Part shown: piece after piece, positions 1-9,385 of the stretch
How the letters are laid out: every line of letters starts with the position of its first letter
How positions within the stretch are numbered: position 1 is the stretch's first letter
Source: Desulfobacteraceae bacterium
GTDB taxonomy: Bacteria > Desulfobacterota > Desulfobacteria > Desulfobacterales > Desulfobacteraceae
Length of the DNA: 64,000 bases
Assembly: GCA_004796375.1 (NCBI GenBank)
Contig: QZLA01000306.1
Coordinates: 1-64,000, forward strand
Reading direction: 5' to 3'
Notes under the pieces: model-generated
What the model was told of the DNA's origin: nothing
Seen by the model: the letters and a program-made list of their open reading frames with translations, nothing else
Database searches by the model: none
Position numbers and translations under genes: made by a program

Positions 1-115
1 CAAAACAGATCTCACTTGAATGGGCCATATTGGAAATAAACCCTGCATACTGAATTAACGTGGAATCGGTTTCGTTCAAATCCAGGGACACCATCAGTTT
101 TTTAAATCGATTCAT
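1..115 (-). CDS. Universal stress protein, N-terminal part (cut by window start)
   Basis: Reading the minus strand from an ATG at 113-115 gives 38 residues running off the window edge, preceded by a strong AGGAGG ribosome site about 4 bases upstream. The peptide starts MNRFKKLMVSLDLNETD and continues IQYAG...MAHSSEI, closely matching the first 40 residues of the tandem universal-stress protein at 2257 (MYRFNKIMVCLNLDDND...IQYAG...MAHSDEI). It is therefore a paralogue of that gene, transcribed divergently from the ftsH-usp-psiE-mrp operon. The family binds ATP in the cytoplasm and is induced by stress; nothing can be said about its C-terminal half. Confidence 0.85.
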   Translation of the reverse strand, partial: MNRFKKLMVSLDLNETDSTLIQYAGFISNMAHSSEICF

Positions 116-274
116 AGCGCCTCCTAAGAAATTACAGATATAGAATTCACCGGTCGTTAAAGAACCGGACTTACCAAAACAATAACCCTATTCCCGGAAA
201 ATACAAATCATGATTCCAGCAAACTCTGTAGTTTCAATACTCGACCCTCCCCTAAGGATAATCATCTTCACCAA

Positions 275-299
275 TAATAATAGGTTTCACCTACTATTA
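275..299. promoter_or_regulatory. Inverted repeat upstream of the ftsH operon
   Basis: Two 11-base arms (TAATAATAGGT and ACCTACTATTA) are separated by TTC and differ from perfect symmetry at one position pair. There is no T-run, so it is more likely an operator than a terminator. It lies about 20 bases upstream of the proposed -35 at 319, an activator-like position. The core TAGGT/ACCTA also occurs in a palindrome at 11126-11144. Confidence 0.45.
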
Positions 300-318
300 A
301 ACAACTTTTGAACTGCAA

Positions 319-346
319 TTGAAATTCGTGCCTTTCACGTTACATT
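319..346 (+). promoter_or_regulatory. Putative sigma-70 promoter of the ftsH-usp-psiE-mrp operon
   Basis: TTGAAA (319-324), 16-base spacer, TACATT (341-346). Initiation would fall near 353, leaving a leader of about 36 bases before the ftsH ATG at 389. Prediction from motif only. Confidence 0.4.
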
Positions 347-388
347 TTGGGGAAAGAATTCCAAGAAACCCTTACAGGAGGGCTTGAC

Positions 389-2218
389 ATGAAGAAGCAG
401 CATAAATTTTCAATCTGGTATGTTCTGATCGGGGTATGGGGTGTATTGATTTTGCATAACATGCTGGTATCGATGTTTGCTACCCGATCTATTCCCTACA
501 GTGAATTTCTCCAGTTGGTCAAAGAGAAGAAGGTAGCTGAGGTGTCGGTCACCGGAAATATGATCGAGGGAAAGCTCAATGAAGGTCAGACCGCCTCGGA
601 TCGATCCACCATGTTCAGGACGGTAAGAGTGGATACCGATATATCCGATCTGCTTGAGGAAAATGATGTCAAGTTTACAGGAAGAATCGACAGCAACTTC
701 CTTGGCAACCTCATGTCCTGGCTGATTCCCATGGCGTTGTTCCTGGGAATCTGGTTTTTTATCATCACCCGCATGCAGCGGCAGCAGACCGGATTTATGT
801 CCCTGGGAAAGAACAAGGGAAAGGTCTATATGGATGAAGATGTAAAGGTCAGATTTGATAATGTGGCCGGGGTTGATGAATCAAAACAGGAACTTGAGGA
901 GGTGCTCAACTTTCTCAAGGAACCCGAGCGGTTCACCCGGATCGGCGGACAGATCCCAAGGGGTATTCTCCTGGTCGGGCCCCCGGGAACAGGGAAAACT
1001 TTGCTGGCGAAGGCGGTTGCCGGCGAAAGCAGGGTGCCGTTCTTCAGCCTCAGCGGTTCGGAGTTTGTTGAGCTTTTCGTGGGTATGGGGGCGGCAAGGG
1101 TGAGAGATCTCTTCCAGCAGGCCAAGCAGAAAGCACCCTGCATTATATTTATCGATGAACTGGATGCCCTGGGAAAGGCACGCGGATTTTCCGGCGTCGG
1201 TGGTCATGATGAAAGAGAGCAGACCCTTAACCAGCTTCTGGTAGAACTGGATGGATTTGATGCCAATGAGGGCGTTATTCTGATGGCGGCAACCAACCGC
1301 CCTGAGATCCTTGACCCTGCCCTGCTCCGGCCGGGTCGGTTTGACCGTCAGGTGCTGGTGGATCGACCGGACAAGAAAGGCCGGGCAGACATTCTGAAGA
1401 TATACATCAATCGTGTGAAAACCCTTGAAGAGATCGATACGGACAAAGTGGCGGCCATGACAGCCGGAATGGTGGGCGCAGACCTGGCCAATGTGGTCAA
1501 CGAGGCAACGCTTCTGGCGGTCCGCGCCGGCAAGGAGGGCATCCGGTTCAGTGACCTTGAAGAGGCGGTGGAGCGCATTGTAGCCGGTCTTGAAAAAAAG
1601 CAGCGGTTGATCAATCCCCAGGAGAAGGAGATCGTTGCCTACCATGAACTGGGGCATGCGTTTGTGGCCATGTCCCTGGCAGGTACGGACCAGGTTCAGA
1701 AAATCTCGATCATTCCAAGAGGCATTGCAGCATTGGGCTATACATTACAGTTGCCTACGGATGACCGGTTTCTTCTTAGAAAAACGGAACTGCTGAACCG
1801 TATAGCCACCCTCCTGGGAGGCCGTGCGGCTGAAGATATTGTTTTCGGAGACGTTTCGACCGGTGCGCACAATGACCTGTCCCGGGCCACGGATATCGCC
1901 AGGAGCATGGTTGCAGAATATGGGATGAGTGAGAAATTGGGACAGGTCTATTATGCCCCACCCCAAAAAGCGGCCTTTTTAAACGCGCCAGGGGAACCCG
2001 GTGAGCCGTTCAGTGAGCAGACGGCCAAAATGATGGACGAGGAAATCAAAACCATCATTGACGGACAATACAAGACCGCCTATGATATTCTTGCCAGAAA
2101 CCGGGACCTGCTGGACGATTGGGCGGCCAAACTGCTTGAAAAGGAAATCATTGAGGGCCAATCCCTTGAATTGCTGGAAGCCCAGGTCAGACGATCTGAA
2201 AATGAATCAGAAAATTAG
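389..2218 (+). CDS. ftsH: FtsH-type ATP-dependent zinc metalloprotease
   Basis: Membrane-anchored AAA+ protease that unfolds and degrades membrane and short-lived cytoplasmic proteins. Start taken at the ATG at 389, because AGGAGGG lies just before it; an in-frame upstream start at 347 lacks a ribosome site. The 609-residue product has a transmembrane helix near residues 9-27, a periplasmic segment, a second helix near 107-127, Walker A GPPGTGKT at 197-204, Walker [10 protein letters not shown] near 255, and the zinc motif HELGH at 419-423 (the family usually has HEAGH). Length is normal. It heads a run of ten closely spaced plus-strand genes ending with mrpG, an unusual place for ftsH, so this may be a specialised second copy. 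A role in turnover of the antiporter or of stress-damaged membrane proteins is inference. Confidence 0.93.
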   Translation: MKKQHKFSIWYVLIGVWGVLILHNMLVSMFATRSIPYSEFLQLVKEKKVAEVSVTGNMIEGKLNEGQTASDRSTMFRTVRVDTDISDLLEENDVKFTGRIDSNFLGNLMSWLIPMALFLGIWFFIITRMQRQQTGFMSLGKNKGKVYMDEDVKVRFDNVAGVDESKQELEEVLNFLKEPERFTRIGGQIPRGILLVGPPGTGKTLLAKAVAGESRVPFFSLSGSEFVELFVGMGAARVRDLFQQAKQKAPCIIFIDELDALGKARGFSGVGGHDEREQTLNQLLVELDGFDANEGVILMAATNRPEILDPALLRPGRFDRQVLVDRPDKKGRADILKIYINRVKTLEEIDTDKVAAMTAGMVGADLANVVNEATLLAVRAGKEGIRFSDLEEAVERIVAGLEKKQRLINPQEKEIVAYHELGHAFVAMSLAGTDQVQKISIIPRGIAALGYTLQLPTDDRFLLRKTELLNRIATLLGGRAAEDIVFGDVSTGAHNDLSRATDIARSMVAEYGMSEKLGQVYYAPPQKAAFLNAPGEPGEPFSEQTAKMMDEEIKTIIDGQYKTAYDILARNRDLLDDWAAKLLEKEIIEGQSLELLEAQVRRSENESEN

Positions 2219-2256
2219 ATATTCATATCCCACAAACAATTAAAAAAGGAGGCCTT

Positions 2257-3174
2257 ATGTATCGTTTCAATAAAATTATGGTTTGCCTCAATCTGGATGA
2301 TAATGATGCAAATATGATTCAGTACGCAGGCATACTATCGAAAATGGCTCATTCCGATGAAATCCATTTTGTATATGTATCCAACACACTGGATGTGCCC
2401 GAGGAAATCAAAAAGATCTACCCGGAACTGGCATCTCCACTTGAGACTGCTGTAGAGGAAAGAATGCGTCAGGTGGTTGATCAGCACTTCAATGGCCATG
2501 CCTCATCCAGATTGATCTATCAGTACCTGGAGGGGGCATTGCCGGGTCTCTTGATTTCATACAGCAAAAAACAGGATATTGACCTGTTGATTGCCGGGCA
2601 CCAGGCCGACGACCAGGCAGCCAGCTATTCCCTTTCGGAAAAACTGGCAAGAAAGGCATTCTGCTCCGTGATGATTGTTCCCAGGCAGATCAATCCCCGG
2701 CTTGAAAAAATACTGGTGGCGGTTGATTTCAGCGAGCACTCGTTAAATGCACTGGACGTCGGCAGTGCATTTGCCAAAGCCGCTGGGTTGGATCATATCT
2801 ATGCGCTCAACACCTACCAGGTTCCATCAGGATACCATAAAACAGGGAAGTCCTACGAAGAGTTCGACAATATCATGCTGGAGAATGCAAAATCCAAACT
2901 GAAGGACGTGTTAACAAAAACGGATATGAAATCGGTCGATATCAAGCCGTTTTTTAAAAACAACAGCAACGCTGTTGAGGGTATTCAAAGGTTTTCAGAG
3001 GGTATGGATGCCGACCTGATCGTCGTCGGAGCCCGGGGACGGAGCGGAGATATTGCCGCCATTCTACTGGGAAGCATCACTGAAGGATTGATCAGGAAAA
3101 CCGACAGACCGCTTCTGGCAGTCAAGGAAAAAGGGGAAGGACTGAGCATCCTGGAGGCCATTATCTCCGAATAA
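2257..3174 (+). CDS. Tandem universal stress protein (two Usp domains)
   Basis: 305 residues forming two UspA folds, about 1-145 and 148-292. The second domain keeps the ATP-binding pattern G-x2-G-x9-G-S/T (GARGRSGD...LLGSITEGL), while the corresponding loop of the first domain is degenerate. Usp proteins are cytoplasmic nucleotide-binding proteins raised in starvation, salt or oxidative stress. A clear AAAAGGAGG ribosome site precedes the ATG. It lies 38 bases after ftsH and 26 before the psiE-like gene, and is a paralogue of the divergent gene cut at position 1, so two Usp genes flank the same promoter region. Confidence 0.92.
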   Translation: MYRFNKIMVCLNLDDNDANMIQYAGILSKMAHSDEIHFVYVSNTLDVPEEIKKIYPELASPLETAVEERMRQVVDQHFNGHASSRLIYQYLEGALPGLLISYSKKQDIDLLIAGHQADDQAASYSLSEKLARKAFCSVMIVPRQINPRLEKILVAVDFSEHSLNALDVGSAFAKAAGLDHIYALNTYQVPSGYHKTGKSYEEFDNIMLENAKSKLKDVLTKTDMKSVDIKPFFKNNSNAVEGIQRFSEGMDADLIVVGARGRSGDIAAILLGSITEGLIRKTDRPLLAVKEKGEGLSILEAIISE

Positions 3175-3200
3175 ACACGATTCGACATGGGAACAGAATA

Positions 3201-3713
3201 ATGAATGATCATGATTATAACGATGAACCGCTGGTTCTGAAACTTCGCTCTGTTATCAGATTTGCCGTTAGAGTACTGGCACTGATAATGACCGCTGTCA
3301 TTATCTGGGGTGTTGTTGACGTTTGCTGGGTCCTTTATGAGAAGCTGATGACACCGCCGGTATTTCTGCTGACCATCAGTGATATCCTGGCCACCTTTGG
3401 TGCATTTATGGCTGTGTTGATCGCCATCGAGATATTTATCAACATCTGCATTTATCTGAGGGAGGATGTCATCCATGTCCAGATTGTCATGGCCACCGCA
3501 CTGATGGCCATCGCCCGGAAGGTCATTATTCTGGATTTCAGTCAAATCAGTCCAGACTATGTCTGGGCAATTGCGGGTGCGGTATTTGCCATGAGCATCG
3601 GCTATTTCCTGGTACTGAAATCGTCCCAGAAAAGCGTCACAACCTTTGACCGGATATTTCCCCGGGATACAAACAAAACGCGCGAAAGTGAAAACAGGAA
3701 CCAGACCGAATAG
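3201..3713 (+). CDS. PsiE-like (phosphate-starvation-inducible E family) membrane protein
   Basis: 170 residues with four predicted membrane helices: near 17-42, 52-76, 92-112 and 118-137. The central part (ILATFGAFMAVLIAIEIF, then YLREDVIHVQIVMATALMA and ARKVIILDF) fits the PsiE family, whose biochemical function is unknown. It sits between the tandem Usp gene and mrpA, so in this organism it probably belongs to an ion or stress response rather than to phosphate starvation specifically. The family call rests on pattern recognition; confirm by HMM. Confidence 0.75.
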   Translation: MNDHDYNDEPLVLKLRSVIRFAVRVLALIMTAVIIWGVVDVCWVLYEKLMTPPVFLLTISDILATFGAFMAVLIAIEIFINICIYLREDVIHVQIVMATALMAIARKVIILDFSQISPDYVWAIAGAVFAMSIGYFLVLKSSQKSVTTFDRIFPRDTNKTRESENRNQTE

Positions 3714-3744
3714 ATTAGAATCTAAGACCAAACCAGGCGGTGAC

Positions 3745-6009
3745 ATGAACAAAGGCGGCCAAAGCATCTCGGATCGCACATCCTGTTATCAACCCACGGC
3801 AATGGGTTTGTCTGTTGCCTTTCACCTGCTGCTTATACTGGGGCTTTCAGTCTTCTATGATCCTGCAGGGAGCAGCCATTTCTGGCCGTGGGTTCCGTCT
3901 TTAGGTGTTTCATTCTCCATCCGGCTTGATGGACTGAGCATGCTTTTTTCATGGCTGATCTGCGGTATCGGTATTTTTGTACAGCTTTATGCTTACCACT
4001 ACATGAAAGGCAAGCCTTCAAGCGGCTTGTTTCATGCATATCTCACCCTCTTCATGCTGGCCATGCTGGGTCTGGTCCTGTCCGGAAATCTGCTCCTGCT
4101 TTTTATCTTCTGGGAACTGACCACGCTGACCTCTTATCTGCTGATCGGTTTCGATCACGAACAGGAACTATCCAGAAAGAATGCGCTTCAGGCCGTCCTT
4201 GTCACCGGTGCCGGCGGCCTGGCCCTGCTGGCCGGCCTGATCCTGCTGGGACAGATGGCAGGATCTTATGAACTGGATCGGATCATCAACCATCACGCTG
4301 CGTTCGCATCGGACAAACGATTTGCACCGGCACTGTTCCTGATACTGATCGGTGCCTTCACTAAATCTGCCCAGGTTCCGTTTCATTTCTGGCTGCCCGG
4401 TGCCATGTCGGCACCGGCTCCGGTCAGTGCCTACCTGCATTCGGCCACCATGGTCAAGGCAGGGGTCTACCTGCTGGCCCGGCTTTCACCGGTGTTCAGC
4501 CACAGTGATCTGTGGTTCTGGGCACTGGCACTAACAGGCGGTGTCACAGCCGTCTGGGCAGGTCTTCTGGCCCTGAATCAGAAAGATCTGAAGCTGATGC
4601 TTGCCTACAGCACCAATGTCGCCCTTGGCAAGCTGATCTTCCTTCTGGCCTTTGGGTCCCGATATGCCGTATCTGCAGCACTGATGTTTATTATCGCCCA
4701 TGCATTTTACAAGGCATCCTTGTTTATGGTGATCGGTACTGTGGATAAAGCTACCGGCACGCGGGACTATAACCGCCTTGCCGGACTCGGCCGCGTTCTG
4801 AAGTTCAGTTTTATCGCCTCGGGGTTATCCGCACTGTCCAAAGCCGGCATCCCCCCCCTGCCCGGATTTTTAAGCAAGGAATATATGTACAAGGCCGCAC
4901 TTGAAGCCTCCTATATCCCCGCGGCAGTCCTGGTTTCTGTCAATTCCCTGATGGCGGCCCTGGCACTTTTGGTGGTGGTCCGGCCCTTTATTTACAAACC
5001 CACAGAGGGGACTGTTCCTGCGACATCGGCTGAGAAAAGCGTGTTCCTGTGGGTGCCGCCATTGTGTTTAGGGATCCTTGGGGTCATGGCAACCACCCTG
5101 GGCTTGAATTGGATCAATACAGCAGTGATTGTGCCGGCCGGTATGATGATCAGCCAAGCCCCTGACATAGAAGGCCTCAAGCTCTGGCAAGGCTTGAACC
5201 TGCCACTGGCACTGAGCGGTATATCATTGTTGCTGGGGATTGCGATCTTTGTGGTCCACGCCCGCATCAAAGAAGTAATAGGCGCCGCTATCCGCCTATT
5301 GCCAAGCGGCAGTCAATGTTACGATCGGGTGATGAATTGGATCACCCGGTTGGCATCAGTACAGACGGATATGCTTCAGCATGGCCGGTTGACCGGTTAT
5401 ATGTTTGTCCTGTTTTTGATGATGACATTGTTGACCCTGTTTAGTATCCCGGCCCTGCCTTTACCCGACACTCTTGACTGGCAGGATATCCGTTTTTATG
5501 AAGCTATGCTGGGCGCGGGACTTACGGCCGCCGTCATCATTGTCCTTGTATCCAGATCCAGGCTGCTCGCCATTGTATCCTTGGGCGCTGCCGGATTTAT
5601 AACCACCCTGTTTTTAATGTTCTATAATGCGCCGGATGTGGCAAAAACCCAGCTTCTTGTCGAAACCCTGACCGTCATTTTCCTGGTGATGATCGTCCGC
5701 CGCCTGCCTAAATTGTCAGATGTTTTGCCGCATCCGGTAGGCAGACGGGTGCTGAATGCAGGTATTTCGCTCACCATCGGCGCCGGCGTGTTCTGGACCC
5801 TTTACAGCATCTCCGCAACAGAGTTGGACACCCGATTGACCGATTACTTTGCAGCCAGCAGTGTCATCAAGGCCCATGGCCGCAATATCGTCAATGTCAT
5901 CCTGGTGGATTTCAGGGCACTTGATACCCTGGGAGAAATCACTGTCGTTGTGATGGCTGCATTGGGTGCGTCTGCCATCCTGCTGCACCGGAAAAGGGGG
6001 CGTGAATGA
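3745..6009 (+). CDS. mrpA: Mrp Na+/H+ antiporter subunit A
   Basis: Largest subunit of the multisubunit Mrp cation/proton antiporter, a membrane complex related to respiratory complex I. Start chosen at the ATG at 3745 (leader AGGCGGTGAC); an in-frame ATG at 3646 would overlap the psiE-like gene. The 754-residue protein has an ND5-like proton-channel domain over about residues 1-500 with the conserved stretches [53 protein letters not shown] (split by small variations), [11 protein letters not shown] and [10 protein letters not shown], and a C-terminal part (about 600-754) resembling MbhD/MbhE-type helices. First of seven genes in canonical order A-G. Confidence 0.93.
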   Translation: MNKGGQSISDRTSCYQPTAMGLSVAFHLLLILGLSVFYDPAGSSHFWPWVPSLGVSFSIRLDGLSMLFSWLICGIGIFVQLYAYHYMKGKPSSGLFHAYLTLFMLAMLGLVLSGNLLLLFIFWELTTLTSYLLIGFDHEQELSRKNALQAVLVTGAGGLALLAGLILLGQMAGSYELDRIINHHAAFASDKRFAPALFLILIGAFTKSAQVPFHFWLPGAMSAPAPVSAYLHSATMVKAGVYLLARLSPVFSHSDLWFWALALTGGVTAVWAGLLALNQKDLKLMLAYSTNVALGKLIFLLAFGSRYAVSAALMFIIAHAFYKASLFMVIGTVDKATGTRDYNRLAGLGRVLKFSFIASGLSALSKAGIPPLPGFLSKEYMYKAALEASYIPAAVLVSVNSLMAALALLVVVRPFIYKPTEGTVPATSAEKSVFLWVPPLCLGILGVMATTLGLNWINTAVIVPAGMMISQAPDIEGLKLWQGLNLPLALSGISLLLGIAIFVVHARIKEVIGAAIRLLPSGSQCYDRVMNWITRLASVQTDMLQHGRLTGYMFVLFLMMTLLTLFSIPALPLPDTLDWQDIRFYEAMLGAGLTAAVIIVLVSRSRLLAIVSLGAAGFITTLFLMFYNAPDVAKTQLLVETLTVIFLVMIVRRLPKLSDVLPHPVGRRVLNAGISLTIGAGVFWTLYSISATELDTRLTDYFAASSVIKAHGRNIVNVILVDFRALDTLGEITVVVMAALGASAILLHRKRGRE

Positions 6010-6407
6010 AATCCGTTATTTTTAAAACCACTGCCCACCTTGTTATTGGAATCATGCTCCTGTTTTCACTCTATCTGCTCTTCAGAGGACATAATGAACC
6101 GGGCGGCGGTTTCATCGGCGCCCTGATCGCAGTGATCGCCTTTGCCCTGCTGACCTTTTCTGAATCCCCCGGATATGTCAGACAACGTATCCATTTCTCA
6201 CCCGGGATGATCGCCTTGACCGGTGTGGGGATATCAACGGGCTCCGGACTGTTGGCTGCATTTTCGGGCAGTGATTACCTGACCGGGATCTGGTGGAAAG
6301 CCGTCGTGCCCATGGGGACCCCGTTGCTCTTTGACATCGGCGTCTATCTGGCGGTGACCGGCGCCGTGCTCTCAATTCTGCTGGATATGGCCGAGGAGTT
6401 ATTGTGA
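6006..6407 (+). CDS. mrpB: Mrp antiporter subunit B
   Basis: 133 residues, four membrane helices. The family signature [15 protein letters not shown] appears at about residues 28-42. Start ATG overlaps the mrpA stop by four bases, indicating translational coupling. It supplies one of the small membrane subunits needed for Mrp assembly and Na+ transport. Confidence 0.93.
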   Translation: MKSVIFKTTAHLVIGIMLLFSLYLLFRGHNEPGGGFIGALIAVIAFALLTFSESPGYVRQRIHFSPGMIALTGVGISTGSGLLAAFSGSDYLTGIWWKAVVPMGTPLLFDIGVYLAVTGAVLSILLDMAEELL

Positions 6408-6760
6408 TGGAACTGTTATTGAGCCTGATCACAGGCATACTTGTGGCTGCCGGTATATATCTGATGCTCGATCGGCACGTGCTTCGCATCCTGTTCGGTT
6501 TCATCCTGTTGAGCAATGGGGTCAACATGGCGATTCTGACTGCCGGGCGCCTGTCAAAAGCGGGCCTTCCTATTGTTCCATCCGGTTCCCTGACACCTTT
6601 AGGGCCATATGCCAATCCGCTGTCCCAGGCACTGATCCTGACCGCTATTGTCATCGGTTTTGGCGTGCTGATCTTCTGCCTGTCACTGGCATACCGGGCT
6701 GCTCGGGATCTTAAGTCGGCAGACGCGGATGATATGAATCTGTCGGAAAAGGAAGAATAG
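6407..6760 (+). CDS. mrpC: Mrp antiporter subunit C (NuoK-like)
   Basis: 117 residues with three membrane helices, homologous to NuoK. The segment RILFGFILLSNGVNM and later PLSQALILTAIVIGFG are typical of MrpC. The ATG at 6407 follows GAGGAG by eight bases and overlaps the mrpB stop; a GTG three bases upstream is the only alternative start. Confidence 0.92.
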   Translation: MELLLSLITGILVAAGIYLMLDRHVLRILFGFILLSNGVNMAILTAGRLSKAGLPIVPSGSLTPLGPYANPLSQALILTAIVIGFGVLIFCLSLAYRAARDLKSADADDMNLSEKEE

Positions 6761-6762
6761 AG

Positions 6763-8259
6763 ATGAACTGGCTCCTGTTATTCCCTATTATTTTTCCATT
6801 GTCCGGTGCTTTCTTTCTCTATCTGTTCAGAAAGAACACCATGGCTGTCACTGGCATATCCTGGATGGTTGCAACTTTCGGTATGGTCGCGAGTATCGGG
6901 TTGATGCACAGGGTTTATTCTTACGGCCCCCAGGCGGCTTCCCTGGGCAATTGGCCGGCACCGTTTGGAATCGTATTTGTCGCGGATCTGCTCTCTGCTG
7001 CCATGGTGTCGGTAACGTGGGTGATCGCGCTGGGCATCGTGATTTATTCCGCAGCCGAGCTCCACTCAAGCCTATCGTATTCCCGCTCTCATCTGCTCAT
7101 ACAGTTTTTGCTGACCGGTGTAAACGGCGCCTTTCTCACCGGTGACCTGTTCAACCTCTATGTCTGGTTTGAAGTCATGCTGATTGCATCTTTCGGCCTG
7201 ATTGCGCTGGATGCGGACGCAACCCGGATACACGGCAGCATCAAGTATGTTTTTTTAAACCTGATCTCAACCCTGGCATTTCTTCTGGCAATTGGCTTAC
7301 TTTACGGAGCCACCGGCATGCTCAACCTGGCCGGGCTCCATTTAAAAACCGCTTACCTCTCTCCCGGGCTGATTTTCTTTTTGTCCGGTCTGTTTTTGTT
7401 TTCCTTTTCGGTAAAATCCGGCCTGTTTCCAGTTTTTGCATGGCTTCCGGCGTCCTATCACACCCTACCAAGCAGCATTGCCGCCCTGTTTGCGGCATTG
7501 CTGACCAAGGTCGGTATTTATGCGATGATCCGTGTGTTCACCCTGGTGCTTCCTTTTGAAGGATCCATCTGGCAACACATTTTAATTGTAATGTCCGGTT
7601 TGACCATGCTGACCGGTGTCTTAGGAGCGGCCAGCCGTTTCACGGTGAAACGAATCCTCTCTTTTCATATCATCAGCCAGGTCGGGTATATCATTATCGG
7701 CATTGCCCTATATACCCCACTGGCACTGGCCGGTTCAATTCTTTACCTGATCCACCATATCATCGTAAAGGCAAACCTCTTTTTGATCGGCGGTGTTCTC
7801 AACCGGAAATTCGGCAGTGACCACCTGTCACAGATGGGTGGAGTTTATAAACATTTTCCGCTCCTGGCCGTGCTGTTTATGATACCGGCATTCTCCCTGG
7901 CCGGTTTCCCCCCGCTGTCCGGCTTCTGGAGTAAATTTGCCGTTATCCGGGCGGGCTTGGAAACCGGTCACCATGTCCTGGCTGCAACCGCACTGATTGT
8001 TGGCGTTCTGACCCTTTATTCCATGCTGAAGATATGGAACCAGGCATTCTGGGAGCGTCCACCTGAAAACGGAGCGGCAGTAATGCCTGCACCGATGAAA
8101 GAAATGGTTTTATACCTTGTCCCCATTGGAACATTTGCCTTGATGACAATCTTCATCGGGCTTTGGGCAGAACCGGTTTTTCGTTATGCCGACCGGGCGG
8201 CCATGCAGCTTCTGGATCCGGCGCTCTACGTTAAAACCGTACTTGGAGGGGCACCATGA
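6763..8259 (+). CDS. mrpD: Mrp antiporter subunit D (ND4-like)
   Basis: 498-residue complex-I ND4/ND2-type antiporter subunit with about 14 helices. Conserved segments include GDLFNLYVWFEVMLIASFGL, FSVKSGLFPVFAWLPASYHTLPSS and FHIISQVGYIIIGI; the glutamate in WFEVM and the lysine in VKSGL correspond to family proton-path residues. Two bases separate it from mrpC, with AAGGAAG upstream. Together with MrpA it forms the proton and cation translocating core. Confidence 0.94.
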   Translation: MNWLLLFPIIFPLSGAFFLYLFRKNTMAVTGISWMVATFGMVASIGLMHRVYSYGPQAASLGNWPAPFGIVFVADLLSAAMVSVTWVIALGIVIYSAAELHSSLSYSRSHLLIQFLLTGVNGAFLTGDLFNLYVWFEVMLIASFGLIALDADATRIHGSIKYVFLNLISTLAFLLAIGLLYGATGMLNLAGLHLKTAYLSPGLIFFLSGLFLFSFSVKSGLFPVFAWLPASYHTLPSSIAALFAALLTKVGIYAMIRVFTLVLPFEGSIWQHILIVMSGLTMLTGVLGAASRFTVKRILSFHIISQVGYIIIGIALYTPLALAGSILYLIHHIIVKANLFLIGGVLNRKFGSDHLSQMGGVYKHFPLLAVLFMIPAFSLAGFPPLSGFWSKFAVIRAGLETGHHVLAATALIVGVLTLYSMLKIWNQAFWERPPENGAAVMPAPMKEMVLYLVPIGTFALMTIFIGLWAEPVFRYADRAAMQLLDPALYVKTVLGGAP

Positions 8260-8732
8260 CCTATCTTGTCCTTAATTTATTGTTCGCCGGTGCCTGGGTC
8301 CTGGTCAACAATGCCTACAGCATCATCGACTTTTTTGTGGGGTTCGTGCTGGGGCTTTGCTGCCTCTGGCTGACGCGACCCTTTGGCATGGACAAATCCT
8401 ATTTCAGGCGCCTTAAGGCCGCCACTGTTCTGGTGGTTTATTTCCACTATGAAATGATGATATCGGTCTGGCGGGTCACATGGGATGTGCTGACCCCGAG
8501 ACATCGAAGCGACCCGGATATCGTTCATGTCCCCCTGGACGCAACATCGGATATCGAGATCACTCTGCTGGCCAATATGGTGTCTTTAACCCCAGGGACC
8601 CTGAGCCTGGATATCAGCGATGACAAAACGCACCTGATCGTTCACGCCATGTTTGCAAAAGATCACCAAGTGGTCATTGCAGATATTAAAAACGGATTGG
8701 AAAAAAAACTTCTGGAGGTGACTCGTGGATGA
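8256..8732 (+). CDS. mrpE: Mrp antiporter subunit E
   Basis: 158 residues: two or three N-terminal helices (VLNLLFAGAWVLVN, IIDFFVGFVLGLCCLWL) followed by a soluble ferredoxin-like tail. The segment ITLLANMVSLTPGTLSLDIS is diagnostic of MrpE. The ATG overlaps the mrpD stop by four bases. Confidence 0.93.
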   Translation: MTYLVLNLLFAGAWVLVNNAYSIIDFFVGFVLGLCCLWLTRPFGMDKSYFRRLKAATVLVVYFHYEMMISVWRVTWDVLTPRHRSDPDIVHVPLDATSDIEITLLANMVSLTPGTLSLDISDDKTHLIVHAMFAKDHQVVIADIKNGLEKKLLEVTRG

Positions 8733-9036
8733 TTTTCTGTCTTTGGCGGTAAACATCGCCTATATCGGACTGCTGATCAGTTTTCTGTCTGCAATTGTCC
8801 GGATGGTCCTGGGACCGACACATGCTGACCGGGTTCTTGCCCTTGACCTGATCGGATTTGTCACCATCAGTTTTATTGCCACGTATACCATCAGCAGCGG
8901 GCAGACCGCTTTCCTCGATATTGCCATTACCCTGGCCCTGGTGGCATTTCTCGGCACTGTGGCCTTTGTAAAGTTCATGAAAACCCGGCTGGCCCAGACA
9001 CATAATCAAAAGGAAGATGAATCATGGAAATCCTGA
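8725..9036 (+). CDS. mrpF: Mrp antiporter subunit F
   Basis: 103 residues, three helices, with the family stretch VRMVLGPTHADRVLALDLIG. The start is GTG at 8725, six bases after GGAGGT, overlapping mrpE by eight bases. MrpF homologues have been linked to cholate or Na+ efflux; here it is simply one subunit of a complete cluster. Confidence 0.93.
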   Translation: MDDFLSLAVNIAYIGLLISFLSAIVRMVLGPTHADRVLALDLIGFVTISFIATYTISSGQTAFLDIAITLALVAFLGTVAFVKFMKTRLAQTHNQKEDESWKS

Positions 9037-9332
9037 TCGCCATCTGCCTGGTCAGCGGTACGTTTTTTACCCTGGTGGCCGCCATGGGGATTCTCAGAAT
9101 GCCGGATATCTACATGCGGATACATGCCGTTACCAAAGCGGGAACAGTGGGTATCGGTTTGACCTTGCTGGCAGTCAGCCTTTTCTTCAATAATGCAGCC
9201 GTAACCTCCCGGGTGATCGGTATCATGCTGTTCATCATCATGACCACCCCGGCAGCCGCCCATATGCTTGGAAAAATTTTGATGAAATCCAGGTACCGGA
9301 TGTGGCGCCGGTCCCGCAGCGGGAAAGATTGA
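9024..9332 (+). CDS. mrpG: Mrp antiporter subunit G
   Basis: 102 residues, three helices, with the family stretch LVAAMGILRMPDIYMRIHAVTKAGT. The ATG at 9024 overlaps mrpF by 13 bases. It completes the seven-gene set. The following 53 bases to the convergent KefC-type gene contain no obvious strong terminator. Confidence 0.93.
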   Translation: MEILIAICLVSGTFFTLVAAMGILRMPDIYMRIHAVTKAGTVGIGLTLLAVSLFFNNAAVTSRVIGIMLFIIMTTPAAAHMLGKILMKSRYRMWRRSRSGKD

Positions 9333-9385
9333 TCGCACTATCTTGAAGGAAACCGGATCAGCGATGGGGCAAAGCCGTCGTTTCT

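Noticed and set aside
881-1657. Long antisense open frame inside ftsH
   Set aside because: Shadow of a GC-rich coding frame; no ribosome site and the sense strand encodes an intact AAA protease.
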